NCBI GenBank assembly: GCA_017403125.1
Contig: JAFQOR010000021.1
Location: 1-38,680, forward strand
Length of the DNA: 38,680 nt
Direction of reading: 5' to 3'
Origin: Alistipes sp.
Lineage (GTDB): Bacteria; Bacteroidota; Bacteroidia; Bacteroidales; Rikenellaceae
Below are positions 1 through 6,654 of this stretch, in pieces. The translations under genes and the position numbers were made by a program. Every line of letters begins with the position of its first letter. Positions within the stretch are counted from its first letter, which is position 1. Below the pieces are notes generated by a model. The model was not told where the DNA came from, did not search any database, and saw only the letters and a list, made by a program, of their open reading frames with translations.

Positions 1-324
1 ACCTTTGATGTTACACCACAAACTCTTGCTCAAACTGTATGGGATGCGGAGATTGAATATTTTGATGAAAACGGTAACGCAACAGGTAACGATAGTTGTA
101 TTGTAGAATTTCTATCGGAAACCGAGGGCAAATACAGCGAGCCTGATATGAATACCGTGCGACGATTTACCTATGAGGTAGATAGAGCAATTATTGTTAT
201 CGATAGTGGTATCTACACTCTTTTGAATGGCACCTGGCATATTGTAGAGAAGTCGGAACAGCAAATACTCCTGCAAGGCTATGGCCCAAACAAGGTATTG
301 ATAACATTGAGTAGAGTGCTATAA
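1..324 (+). CDS. C-terminal part of a probable secreted protein, lipocalin-like (5' end outside window)
   Basis: Frame 1 is open from the first base to a TAA at 322-324 and gives 107 residues without a start. The piece is rich in alternating hydrophobic and polar residues typical of beta strands (for example IVIDSGIYTLLNGTWHIVE and a final strand ILLQGYGPNKVLITLSRVL), with acidic and glycine turns between them. This resembles the C-terminal half of small Bacteroidota lipocalin-like proteins, where a GTW segment followed by a last strand ending in L is common. That family call is tentative. The gene ends just before a symmetric hairpin that also serves the convergent response regulator gene. 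Nothing can be said about its signal peptide. Confidence 0.65.
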   Translation, partial: TFDVTPQTLAQTVWDAEIEYFDENGNATGNDSCIVEFLSETEGKYSEPDMNTVRRFTYEVDRAIIVIDSGIYTLLNGTWHIVEKSEQQILLQGYGPNKVLITLSRVL

Positions 325-354
325 TTATAGGAGGATATTCGATAGCAATAGAAA

Positions 355-388
355 AATGGCGACTGCAATGTGCAAAGCAGTCGCCATT
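355..388. terminator. bidirectional intrinsic terminator
   Basis: A perfect 12-base stem (AATGGCGACTGC at 355-366 with GCAGTCGCCATT at 377-388) encloses a 10-base loop between the convergent stops of the partial gene and the response regulator gene. It is preceded by AAAA and followed by TGATTATTTT, so it can act in both directions. The same stem sequence recurs at 3162-3197. Confidence 0.8.
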
Positions 389-390
389 GA

Positions 391-1071
391 TTATTTTAAC
401 AGATAGCCAACACCTCTGACGCTCTCTATTTCTACGGTCGGGTCGGCTTTGAGATGGTTGCGCAGGCGTGTGATATAGACATTGAGGCTGCGGAGGTTAA
501 AATAGTTATCATCGCCCCAAAGTTCCTTCAAGAGTTCCGATGCCTCAACAACACGCCCTCTTTTGCGGCACAATCTAACTAACACGGCAGCCTCTCGTGC
601 CGCCAAAGTTGTATGCTGACCTCGTATGGTTAGCTCCTTCGAAGATGGGTTAAACTCATATTCACCTATAACATAAGATGTCTCTTGCGTATCCCTAACC
701 TCGGCTTTTCCAGCCAAAGCCTTGACCCTTACAATGAGTTCATCGATGGCAAAAGGTTTTTTCAAGAAGTCGTTACCTCCTGTTTCAAATCCCTTAACAA
801 CATCCTCGGTTGCAGATAGTGCCGTAAGGAAAAGTATTGGAGTATTGCATCCCTCGTTTCTGAGCTTTTTAGCAAGAGAGTAGCCATCAAGATTGGGCAT
901 CATCACATCGCTGACAATAACATCAAAAGGCTCTTTTTTTATGGCCTCCAATGCGTGGATTCCATCATACGCAAGATGAACATCGAAGTTCCTATCAGAT
1001 AGCGTATCTGATAGTATTTCGGCCAACATCTTTTCGTCTTCTACTAAAAGTATCTTTATTCTATTGTTCAT
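391..1071 (-). CDS. OmpR-family response regulator
   Basis: This 226-residue protein is a DNA-binding response regulator that would be phosphorylated by the adjacent sensor kinase. Residues 5-120 form a receiver domain: acidic pair E11-D12, phosphoacceptor D55 in SDVMMPN, switch T83, and K105 in LKKPF. Residues about 130-226 form an OmpR/PhoB-type winged helix ending in SLNVYITRLRNHLK...VRGVGYLLK. Length and architecture are standard for the family, and it resembles the RprY group of Bacteroides. The start ATG lies inside the 3' end of the kinase gene (11-base overlap), so the two are translationally coupled. Its likely operator is the repeated GTTAAC array upstream of the kinase gene; that is inference. 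Confidence 0.95.
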   Translation of the reverse strand: MNNRIKILLVEDEKMLAEILSDTLSDRNFDVHLAYDGIHALEAIKKEPFDVIVSDVMMPNLDGYSLAKKLRNEGCNTPILFLTALSATEDVVKGFETGGNDFLKKPFAIDELIVRVKALAGKAEVRDTQETSYVIGEYEFNPSSKELTIRGQHTTLAAREAAVLVRLCRKRGRVVEASELLKELWGDDNYFNLRSLNVYITRLRNHLKADPTVEIESVRGVGYLLK

Positions 1072-2284
1072 TCTTAGGTAGTTTAATGGTTACGGTCGTA
1101 CCCTTGCCGACACTACTCTTAATCGATATTGTACCCTTGTGCAGCTGTACAACCTGCTTTGCATAATAGAGCCCCAATCCGTAACCTCTGACAGTGTGTA
1201 TATCACCAGTAGGTACGCGATAGAACTTCTCGAAAATGTGCGAAAGGTGCTCTTTGGCTATGCCACATCCGTTGTCCTCCACGTCTATCGTAATACTTCC
1301 ATTCTCCTCAAAAACACTTACATTGACAACGGGCTCTTCGGCATATTTAACAGCGTTGTCTATGACTGTCGCCAGTAGGTTTTTGATATGGAACTCATCT
1401 GCCGACACGGTAATGCCAGAAGGACAATCAATATGGAATTTTGGCTCCTTGCCTACATTCATTCCGGCACCTTGAACTACTCCATTGATTATATCCTGAA
1501 TGTGTAGAATGGTAGGATTGTATCTATACTCCCTGCCCTCAACAGATACTGATAGGATATGTTCAACCATTGTCGATAGTTGGGTAAGTTGCGCCTCAAC
1601 AATCTCAAGGTAACGACTCCTCCTTTCGGGATTGGCATCAGCGGAGAAATTACGCAGCGCATCTGTCGCTGTTACGGCAACTGAAATGGGGGTTTTCAGC
1701 TCGTGGGTTATATTGTGTGTAAAATCTCGCCTCATCTCTTCAAGGGTTTTCTGTCGAAACATAGTTCTTACCAAGTACAACAAAACAACCGACAATAGCA
1801 GGACAATAGCCACAGACGAAAGTATCAAACCTCGCATTCTCTCCAAAAATGCCTTAAACGGTGTCTCTATGGAGAGCCTGAGTGAATATAGCTCGTCATC
1901 ATCAATCGGCACAACGATAACCATCGGATTATTCAAACTCGGTCTTTCTCCCTTAGTCATCATCACTCGCGTACTGCCAGCATCATGAAATAACACCTCT
2001 GCATAGTATGGCTGTAATGCATCAAGTTCCATCAGATTTGGCTCGAAGTAGAGGCTAAAATCATCAAGATTCATCTTAATGTGGGTTGCGTTGGCCAAGC
2101 CGGGAATGGCGTCCATACGGAATGCTTTATATATACTTTTGTATGTGGCAGACTCCACTCTGCGCTGGAAGTCGGCCACGGAATCATTGTACATTCTATA
2201 CACCCATACAGCCTGCACAACGGCGAGGCATAGTAATGATGCCACTGCGATAATTGATATGTTTCGAAAGAATTTCTTTGACAT
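1061..2284 (-). CDS. sensor histidine kinase of the two-component system
   Basis: A 407-residue inner-membrane kinase. One membrane helix lies at about residues 8-28 and a second at about 154-173; the roughly 125 residues between them form a periplasmic sensor region with no recognised fold. The HisKA helix carries the phosphorylated histidine H194 in HELKTPIS. The ATPase domain has an N box (IDNAVKYAEE), a G1 box (DNGCGI), an F box (FEKFYRV) and a G2 box (GYGLGLYYAKQ). The family role is autophosphorylation and transfer to the receiver aspartate of the downstream regulator. It is the first gene of a two-gene operon and diverges from the plug-like protein gene at 2456. The ligand cannot be deduced. 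Confidence 0.95.
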   Translation of the reverse strand: MSKKFFRNISIIAVASLLCLAVVQAVWVYRMYNDSVADFQRRVESATYKSIYKAFRMDAIPGLANATHIKMNLDDFSLYFEPNLMELDALQPYYAEVLFHDAGSTRVMMTKGERPSLNNPMVIVVPIDDDELYSLRLSIETPFKAFLERMRGLILSSVAIVLLLSVVLLYLVRTMFRQKTLEEMRRDFTHNITHELKTPISVAVTATDALRNFSADANPERRSRYLEIVEAQLTQLSTMVEHILSVSVEGREYRYNPTILHIQDIINGVVQGAGMNVGKEPKFHIDCPSGITVSADEFHIKNLLATVIDNAVKYAEEPVVNVSVFEENGSITIDVEDNGCGIAKEHLSHIFEKFYRVPTGDIHTVRGYGLGLYYAKQVVQLHKGTISIKSSVGKGTTVTIKLPKNEQ

Positions 2285-2301
2285 AGCTATTACTTTATTA
2301 G

Positions 2302-2309
2302 CAAAAGTA
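2302..2309 (-). promoter_or_regulatory. putative -7 box for the two-component operon
   Basis: The minus strand reads TACTTTTG, matching the Bacteroidota -7 consensus TAnnTTTG, about 17 bases before the kinase start. No strong -33 TTTG is seen at the expected distance, so activation by a regulator bound to the neighbouring repeats would make sense. Confidence 0.4.
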
Positions 2310-2335
2310 GTTATTATTTCTCATTTATAACACGA

Positions 2336-2372
2336 GTTAACATTAGTTAACAGTTATTAACAACCAGTTAAC
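2336..2372. repeat. four helically phased GTTAAC-type repeats, probable operator
   Basis: GTTAAC occurs at 2336-2341, 2346-2351 and 2367-2372, with the variant ATTAAC at 2356-2361. The start-to-start spacing is 10, 10 and 11 bases, about one DNA turn. OmpR/PhoB-family regulators bind tandem half-sites spaced in this way. The array sits between the divergent -7 boxes at 2302-2309 and 2395-2402 and covers the -33 region of both. Binding by the local response regulator is inference. Confidence 0.5.
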
Positions 2373-2394
2373 TCACAATAGCCATTCTTGCACT

Positions 2395-2402
2395 TATCTT
2401 TG
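2395..2402 (+). promoter_or_regulatory. putative -7 box for the plug-like protein gene
   Basis: TATCTTTG matches TAnnTTTG and lies 53 bases before the chosen ATG at 2456. The -33 region is occupied by the GTTAAC repeats rather than a clear TTTG, which suggests regulated transcription. Confidence 0.45.
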
Positions 2403-2455
2403 CACTAAGAAAACCGGTTTCATTGTTGTTGAATCTATTAAAAGTGAATGTTACT

Positions 2456-3136
2456 ATGAAAAAGTTGTTTTTTATTTTCTTAATGAGCATTGCAACTAAC
2501 TTTGCATTTGCACAATCTGGTGAGGGACAAACTCTCTACATTATCGATGGAGTCGTATCTACCAAAGCAGCAGTTGATGAATTGCCAAGCGATATGATTC
2601 GCAATATGAATGTTGTCAAAGGTGTAGAGTCAGTGGTTATCATCACTACCCAAAATGGTAGAGAAATTTCTGGACGAGTTGTCGATACCGAGGGAAAGCC
2701 TATGGCCGGAGTGCTTGTAATGGTGCCAAAGACCAAAGCAGGCGTTGCAACAGATGCCAATGGATATTACAAGATTAATCTTGCAGCTGGCGAGGCGTTC
2801 CTCCAATATATGTATGTAGATTATCCTACAATAACCGTTCAAGTTGACAAGGCTAATATGGACGATGTTGTTATGGATAAGAACGCGCTGCCGAATACTG
2901 TTGTGGTTAAGGACCTGAAAGGCGATGTCGTAAGTGTCAGAGGAGAAAAGAAGCCTGAAAGCAACCCTCTTTATCTTACAAAGTCGGCTAATGGAGTAAT
3001 CAAGAAGGTTGATAACCTTGAATCAATCTCACCTAACAACATCAAGACGATGAATGTCTTCAAGGGCGAGCAGGGCGAGCAGTTCAAGAAGTATGGCGAC
3101 ACATCCAATGGAGTAATCCTGATTGAATTGAAGTAG
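2456..3136 (+). CDS. exported protein with carboxypeptidase-regulatory-like domain flanked by two TonB-plug-like motifs
   Basis: From ATG 2456 the protein has 226 residues. The open frame extends 11 codons further upstream, but the chosen start puts a normal signal peptide (MKKLFFIFLMSIATNFAFA, cleavage near A19/Q20) at the N terminus. Residues about 70-140 form a carboxypeptidase D regulatory-like beta sandwich (ISGRVVDTEGKPMAGVLV, TDANGYYKI). On each side is a segment resembling the plug signature of SusC/RagA receptors: YIIDG at 28-32 with IRNMNVVKG at 48-56, and NNIKTMNVFKG at 194-204 with NGVILIELK at 218-226. No beta barrel follows, so it is not a transporter. It may be a periplasmic or surface partner. 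It diverges from the two-component operon and may be its target. Confidence 0.85.
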   Translation: MKKLFFIFLMSIATNFAFAQSGEGQTLYIIDGVVSTKAAVDELPSDMIRNMNVVKGVESVVIITTQNGREISGRVVDTEGKPMAGVLVMVPKTKAGVATDANGYYKINLAAGEAFLQYMYVDYPTITVQVDKANMDDVVMDKNALPNTVVVKDLKGDVVSVRGEKKPESNPLYLTKSANGVIKKVDNLESISPNNIKTMNVFKGEQGEQFKKYGDTSNGVILIELK

Positions 3137-3161
3137 TTATTCTTTAATATCACCATATACC

Positions 3162-3197
3162 AATGGCGACTGCTCAATACACCGAGTAGTCGCCATT
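3162..3197. terminator. intrinsic terminator after the plug-like protein gene
   Basis: A 14-base stem with a single G-T wobble (3162-3175 with 3184-3197) and an 8-base loop is followed by ATTTTTAC. The stem core AATGGCGACTGC is the same as in the terminator at 355-388, so the two are probably copies of one element. Confidence 0.8.
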
Positions 3198-3230
3198 ATT
3201 TTTACATATTATAAAAAAATCTCATTTTTA

Positions 3231-3261
3231 TTTGCAGATTCAAAAAGTAGTAGTACATTTG
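3231..3261 (+). promoter_or_regulatory. Bacteroidota-type promoter for the PadR operon
   Basis: TTTG at 3231-3234 is followed after exactly 19 bases by TACATTTG at 3254-3261. This is a full match to the -33/-7 arrangement. Transcription would start near 3268, about 35 bases before the PadR ATG. Confidence 0.7.
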
Positions 3262-3301
3262 CATTATACAAGTTGTTTAATACATAAAGAATACTATAAG
3301 T

Positions 3302-3664
3302 ATGGAGAACGATGTAATGATAACTGAACTGCTAAATGCGTGGGAAGAGACCTACAAAAAGGGGCAACTAACCTTCTGGGTATTTCTATCTCTTAAAGAG
3401 AGCAATAAATGCGTAGAAGAGATAAAAGAGTTTGTTGAGAAGATGTCGGAGGGTTCGATGTCTTGCGAAGAGCAAAGCCTGTACAGAAATTTGCGAAAGT
3501 TCCTAAATTTAGGAATAGTCGCATACGATAGTAAGCGTGTCAGCAAGGGTCCTGATAGAAAATACTACTATCTGACAGAGCTTGGTAAGGAGTTGTTTCA
3601 GCACTTCGTTGAACGAAACATCAAGATATTTACAAAAGAATCCATTATAAACCTTTTAAATTAG
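3302..3664 (+). CDS. PadR-family transcriptional regulator
   Basis: A 120-residue winged-helix protein. Residues about 20-105 match the PadR fold: a hydrophobic first helix (LTFWVFLSL), a helix-turn-helix with SLYRNLRKFLNLGIV, and a basic wing with the family pattern GPDRKYYYLTELGKEL. An internal Met at residue 6 (3317) is an alternative start. PadR proteins are usually small repressors that sense a ligand or partner and control a neighbouring membrane or transport gene. The next gene, six bases downstream, encodes a four-helix membrane protein and is the likely co-regulated partner. Confidence 0.85.
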   Translation: MENDVMITELLNAWEETYKKGQLTFWVFLSLKESNKCVEEIKEFVEKMSEGSMSCEEQSLYRNLRKFLNLGIVAYDSKRVSKGPDRKYYYLTELGKELFQHFVERNIKIFTKESIINLLN

Positions 3665-3670
3665 TAAGTT

Positions 3671-4084
3671 ATGAAAGCATTGACAATCAGATTAGGACAG
3701 TTTGCAATTTGCGCATTAGTTTTGACCGTGTTATTCCGATATGCTCTAAACTTATGCATCGAGGCGAACAATGTTATTGGAACAACTACCTGCTCCATTG
3801 TGTATGGAGGTTTAATGTTTCTGGTCGGCTGGTATTTTGGAACGAAGGATGCCAAGGAGAATGAGGTGCACGACATCGGTTTCAGATACCATTTAGTGAC
3901 CTATATTTTATGTATTGGTATTGGATACGGCGTTCATTATTTGGGATGGAATGTAGAGAGCCTGCGAGCAATGATCATTACCGCAATTTCTTGGGGAGTA
4001 GGTCTTCTCGTTCATTTTATCTTCTATCTCATCGAACAACGCAAGACAATAAAAGGATACGCCAAGGACGAGATCTTCCAATAA
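3671..4084 (+). CDS. small integral membrane protein, PadR operon partner
   Basis: A 137-residue protein with four predicted membrane helices at about 8-26, 39-58, 72-92 and 98-120, and a short charged tail (QRKTIKGYAKDEIFQ). The loop after helix 2 is charged (TKDAKENEVHD). No enzymatic motif is visible and I do not recognise a named family. It starts six bases after the PadR stop and ends before a strong hairpin, so the two genes form a bicistronic unit. Pairing of PadR regulators with small membrane proteins is common, which suggests a role in membrane stress or transport, but the function is unknown. Confidence 0.85.
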   Translation: MKALTIRLGQFAICALVLTVLFRYALNLCIEANNVIGTTTCSIVYGGLMFLVGWYFGTKDAKENEVHDIGFRYHLVTYILCIGIGYGVHYLGWNVESLRAMIITAISWGVGLLVHFIFYLIEQRKTIKGYAKDEIFQ

Positions 4085-4144
4085 ATGACAACGGCGACTG
4101 CATTTCTGGTGATGTTTTAGAATAAATTGAACATCAGTCATAAC

Positions 4145-4188
4145 AAAACCTTTCGTTTTTGCATTTTATTGTAACAACGAAAGGTTTT
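4145..4188 (+). terminator. intrinsic terminator of the PadR operon
   Basis: AAAACCTTTCGTT at 4145-4157 pairs perfectly over 13 bases with 4176-4188 around an 18-base loop. The T-rich end of the stem and the following TATTATT give the U-rich tail. Confidence 0.75.
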
Positions 4189-4194
4189 TATTAT

Positions 4195-4202
4195 TAACTT
4201 TG
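4195..4202 (+). promoter_or_regulatory. putative -7 box for the HEPN-like gene
   Basis: TAACTTTG matches TAnnTTTG, 28 bases before the ATG at 4230. No good -33 TTTG is present at the right distance. Confidence 0.35.
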
Positions 4203-4229
4203 TGTAAACCAAAATAAAACTTTTTACCC

Positions 4230-4432
4230 ATGGCTAAAACTATTACATTTATAGAGACCAAGCCCTGCAAACTTTTGAAGGAAGTATTAGAACTCTAAAT
4301 CAACATATACAGTTAGTTGATAGATCTTTACTTATTGCAAATAAGATTGTTAAAAAAGATGCTAAATCAAAGCTAATTTGTGAAGCACTTGGATGTGCGA
4401 TTGACACTCATCCACAACTCAATGTTCCATGA
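4230..4432 (+). pseudogene. 5' remnant of the HEPN-like gene, out of frame with the 3' part
   Basis: An ATG at 4230, well placed behind a -7 box, opens a frame that stops after 22 codons at 4298. From 4238 a second frame (shifted by one) is open for 64 codons to the TGA at 4430-4432 and reads as ordinary soluble protein (DQALQTFEGSIRTLNQHIQL, then NKIVKKDAKSKLICEALG). It has no ATG of its own. The downstream HEPN-like frame is back in the phase of ATG 4230. The simplest reading is one gene with two compensating indels, or sequencing errors at two points. An intact small gene in either frame is less likely. Confidence 0.4.
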
Positions 4433-5009
4433 TCGTCTATTGATATTAGTCGGCGTTTACACAACCTCTAGAAAGAAAATTCATGAACAGGCCATTGTCG
4501 ATTTGTATCGATTTTTTTCAAGATACATAAAAGATTTAATAGAGGAGTTTATGCATACAGACCCGATGCCGTTATTACAACAAGTTTGTGGAAATAAAGA
4601 TAACACGATTAACTATGCAAAAATTATATCAATAGGAGACTATGGGAAAATCATAGAATTTATGGCTAATTCTATTTATAGAAAATTTGAGAATGAAAGA
4701 AGTACTACAAAGTTATTAGATAAGATTTTGTCATATACAAAAATTAATATTGATAGCGAAGTCAAAGAAAATGCATTATTATACCTTGAAATACGACATC
4801 TTATCATACATAACAGATCTTTGGCTGATGATAATTTTATGACGAAAGCTAATGGGAAATTGACAATCAATGCAAACAAAAAACTGCCCATAAATTATGA
4901 GATGTCATCTAGTGCTATTAAAAAAGTTTGTGAACTATGTCGTTTGATAGATAAAGAGTTAGTTGCCAACCACATGGTAAGAGAGCGCTGTATAGTATAT
5001 AACAAGTAA
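4380..5009 (+). CDS. HEPN-like domain protein, probably lacking its native N terminus
   Basis: The frame is open from a GTG at 4380 (209 residues); ATG 4422 is a likelier translated start if the piece is used alone. It is helical and AT-rich in codon use compared with the neighbours. The key feature is RHLIIHN within EIRHLIIHNRSLADDN, an R-x4-H pattern as in the RNase site of HEPN domains, set in a long helix. HEPN proteins are RNA-cleaving toxins or defence components; several act as abortive-infection or RiboL-PSP-type nucleases. No cognate antitoxin or nucleotidyltransferase is adjacent. The preceding out-of-frame segment suggests the gene is broken. Family assignment rests on this one motif and the helical pattern. 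Confidence 0.55.
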   Translation: MKHLDVRLTLIHNSMFHDRLLILVGVYTTSRKKIHEQAIVDLYRFFSRYIKDLIEEFMHTDPMPLLQQVCGNKDNTINYAKIISIGDYGKIIEFMANSIYRKFENERSTTKLLDKILSYTKINIDSEVKENALLYLEIRHLIIHNRSLADDNFMTKANGKLTINANKKLPINYEMSSSAIKKVCELCRLIDKELVANHMVRERCIVYNK

Positions 5010-5132
5010 TGAACCTCTGTTAATAATAATGCTTCAAGTTATTTGAGTTGAGGACGGAGACCGTATTAATTACCATTGGAGATACTACCATATGTAATTC
5101 CTCATTTTATGGGAGTATAAATATAAGACGAT

Positions 5133-5459
5133 ATGAAAGATAAAATATACACATTTCATCCGATTGAGAATCAGGATAATGCAGAGGTGGCAAAATATAC
5201 CACTTTGTATGTAATGAAGTTGCCAGCATTGAATGATCTTGTACAATTTATATGGGACGGTTGTCATCGAAGACCTACTGAAATTACAGAAGCTACGCTT
5301 GATGATGCTTTTGATTGCGTAATTTATCGAGACCAAGCTCGCATATACGCAAGTGGCTTATCCAAAGATGACAAGAAACACCAAGCAAATTCGGTGGAGG
5401 CCGAATGGAAAGCTCTAAGAGATTGTTTTAAGTCTAGTCTAAAAGTTAAAGACGAGTAG
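5133..5459 (+). CDS. hypothetical protein in the AT-rich accessory patch
   Basis: A 108-residue soluble protein without signal peptide or membrane segments. It is mixed alpha/beta with a central aromatic and histidine patch (LVQFIWDGCHRRPTE) and an acidic helix (EATLDDAFDCVIYRDQARIYA). The C terminus is lysine-rich. I do not recognise a family. The gene ends 27 bases before a strong intrinsic terminator, which supports it being expressed. It lies between the broken HEPN-like gene and a mobile-element relic, so it probably belongs to the same acquired segment. Confidence 0.6.
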   Translation: MKDKIYTFHPIENQDNAEVAKYTTLYVMKLPALNDLVQFIWDGCHRRPTEITEATLDDAFDCVIYRDQARIYASGLSKDDKKHQANSVEAEWKALRDCFKSSLKVKDE

Positions 5460-5486
5460 AGTTCAATATCGAGCGATTCTTCTTTT

Positions 5487-5522
5487 ACACACGGTTGAGG
5501 CAGTAACGCCTCAACCGTGTGT
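5487..5522 (+). terminator. strong intrinsic terminator
   Basis: A perfect 15-base stem (5487-5501 with 5508-5522; core ACGGTTGAGGC) around a six-base loop AGTAAC is followed by TGTTTATC and preceded by TTCTTTT. It closes the hypothetical gene ending at 5459. Confidence 0.85.
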
Positions 5523-5649
5523 TGTTTATCACTAAAACTTTGATATAAATATCCCGTACCATCTACAACGATATAGTCGGCATTCTGTGTCTAATATTTA
5601 TCATCAGTCCGAACTTTCGCATTCGCAGGATATCCGGGATTGAGTATGG

Positions 5650-5922
5650 GTGGTAGGCACTGAGGCTATGCAGGGCAAAGCAGATGTCGAGGCCTTTGAA
5701 CACTTCTGCTACTGGCTGCCAATCCTCGTATGCAGACATCTCAGCAAGGCGTTGCGAATCACTAAACGCACATTGCAGCAGTATCGAGATGACGGGCTTG
5801 TGTCGTTTGTCGCACTGCCCAGCAAGATGCTCTACAAAGAGTCGGATATTTTGGCTCTGCTGCAACAAAATTATATCCCCGCTTTCGTGCACGAAAATCG
5901 AGGAAATTTACTACCTTTGTGA
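5650..5922 (+). CDS. helix-turn-helix (excisionase-like) protein remnant
   Basis: The C-terminal half of this 90-residue frame is a clear small helix-turn-helix domain: ITKRTLQQYRDDGLVSF followed by MLYKESDILALLQQNYIPAF. This is the pattern of MerR/excisionase-type proteins carried on Bacteroides mobile elements (a KRTLQ recognition helix, RD-GL, then a Y-ESDI wing). The N-terminal 35 residues do not look like the usual lead-in helices, and no -7 box or credible start precedes them, so the frame is probably a truncated or rearranged gene. It sits in a stretch with no other convincing genes. Function as a regulator today is doubtful. Confidence 0.4.
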   Translation: MVGTEAMQGKADVEAFEHFCYWLPILVCRHLSKALRITKRTLQQYRDDGLVSFVALPSKMLYKESDILALLQQNYIPAFVHENRGNLLPL

Positions 5923-6261
5923 GTGAAGAAAGCAGCATATAAAGAGTAGTGAAAAATGGTGAATTATAGCCGTGTGCAATTCGTGAGCATTGGATTAGGC
6001 TAAACATCAATGACACTAATACACAACAGGTTACGCGCTTGGTAATGTTTCCCGGTGGCACCACGACGAAGAGAGAACTCACATTGAGTTCTCTCTTCGT
6101 TTATGGCGAAAGTATAGCCCACGGCTACCATCGAGAGTGTTGCATGGCTATGATGTAAGCATCGATTCATTGCCTAATATTGTCCAGCAAGCTGACCTCT
6201 CGCCCGGAGTTGTCTGCTCTTTCTGTGTATAATCATGCATTAGTGCAAAATATATTGAATT
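5923..6261. other. gene-poor stretch, likely mobile-element relic
   Basis: No convincing complete gene is seen. A plus-strand open stretch around 5985-6150 reads INDTNTQQVTRLVMFPGG and ends in a short tail, but it has no credible start and crosses the hairpin at 6066-6100. With the helix-turn-helix remnant just upstream, this looks like eroded accessory DNA. Confidence 0.4.
6066..6100. terminator. long perfect hairpin, terminator-like
   Basis: A 16-base perfect stem (6066-6081 with 6085-6100; core GAAGAGAGAACTC) has only a three-base loop CAT and is followed by TTATGG. It is very stable, but the T tract is short. It may be the terminator of a gene that has since decayed. Confidence 0.6.
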
Positions 6262-6459
6262 GTGACAAAGATTGTTAAAATAAGTAGAGGCGAGTGGTTC
6301 TCTATCAAGAGGGAGAAGGCAAGGCAACAAGGCTACTATTTCGTAGAGGATTTGGGCTATTGGTCAAAAAGTGAGCGCGAGATATATTGCAGAAGAAATA
6401 ACTTTTGCCACATAAACGAGAGCTCTGCGGGGCTCTCGTTTTGCTATGTTAATGGTTGA
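6262..6459 (+). CDS. short hypothetical ORF, doubtful
   Basis: A GTG-initiated frame of 65 codons. Its first 53 residues are basic and aromatic (ISRGEWFSIKREKARQQGYY, then FVEDLGYWSKSERE) and look like a soluble small protein. The last codons run through the hairpin at 6414-6441, so either the gene ends in its own terminator or the frame is accidental. It is not recognised and has no clear promoter. Confidence 0.25.
   Translation: MTKIVKISRGEWFSIKREKARQQGYYFVEDLGYWSKSEREIYCRRNNFCHINESSAGLSFCYVNG
6414..6441 (+). terminator. intrinsic terminator upstream of the NRPS gene
   Basis: AAACGAGAGC at 6414-6423 pairs with GCTCTCGTTT at 6432-6441 (10 bases, eight-base loop), with the T run at the end of the stem. 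It would isolate the NRPS operon from upstream transcription. Confidence 0.65.
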
Positions 6460-6571
6460 AATACACAGTTTGGCTCACTGTGAAATATAGTTGGGCGGTA
6501 AAATTTTTCAATGAAACTAAATTTCTGATTATAAAAAAGCTCTTATATTATTATTTTTGAAAAAAAATATA

Positions 6572-6579
6572 TACTTTTG
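6572..6579 (+). promoter_or_regulatory. putative -7 box of the NRPS operon
   Basis: TACTTTTG matches TAnnTTTG in a very AT-rich stretch, 75 bases before the NRPS ATG. A TTTG at 6556-6559 is too close to serve as -33. The resulting leader of about 70 bases contains a small hairpin (GCTCATTT with AAATGGGC near 6589-6608). The 195 bases from 6460 hold no other feature. Confidence 0.45.
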
Positions 6580-6654
6580 TAGGGATTTGGCTCATTTGTA
6601 AATGGGCTCTTTCCGGTGTTGGAAATTGAAGAAAACTAAAAATAGGGACTATAT

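Noticed and set aside
5563-5892. 109-codon minus-strand frame opposite the helix-turn-helix remnant
   Set aside because: The plus-strand frame has a recognisable DNA-binding pattern; the minus frame has none and no promoter.
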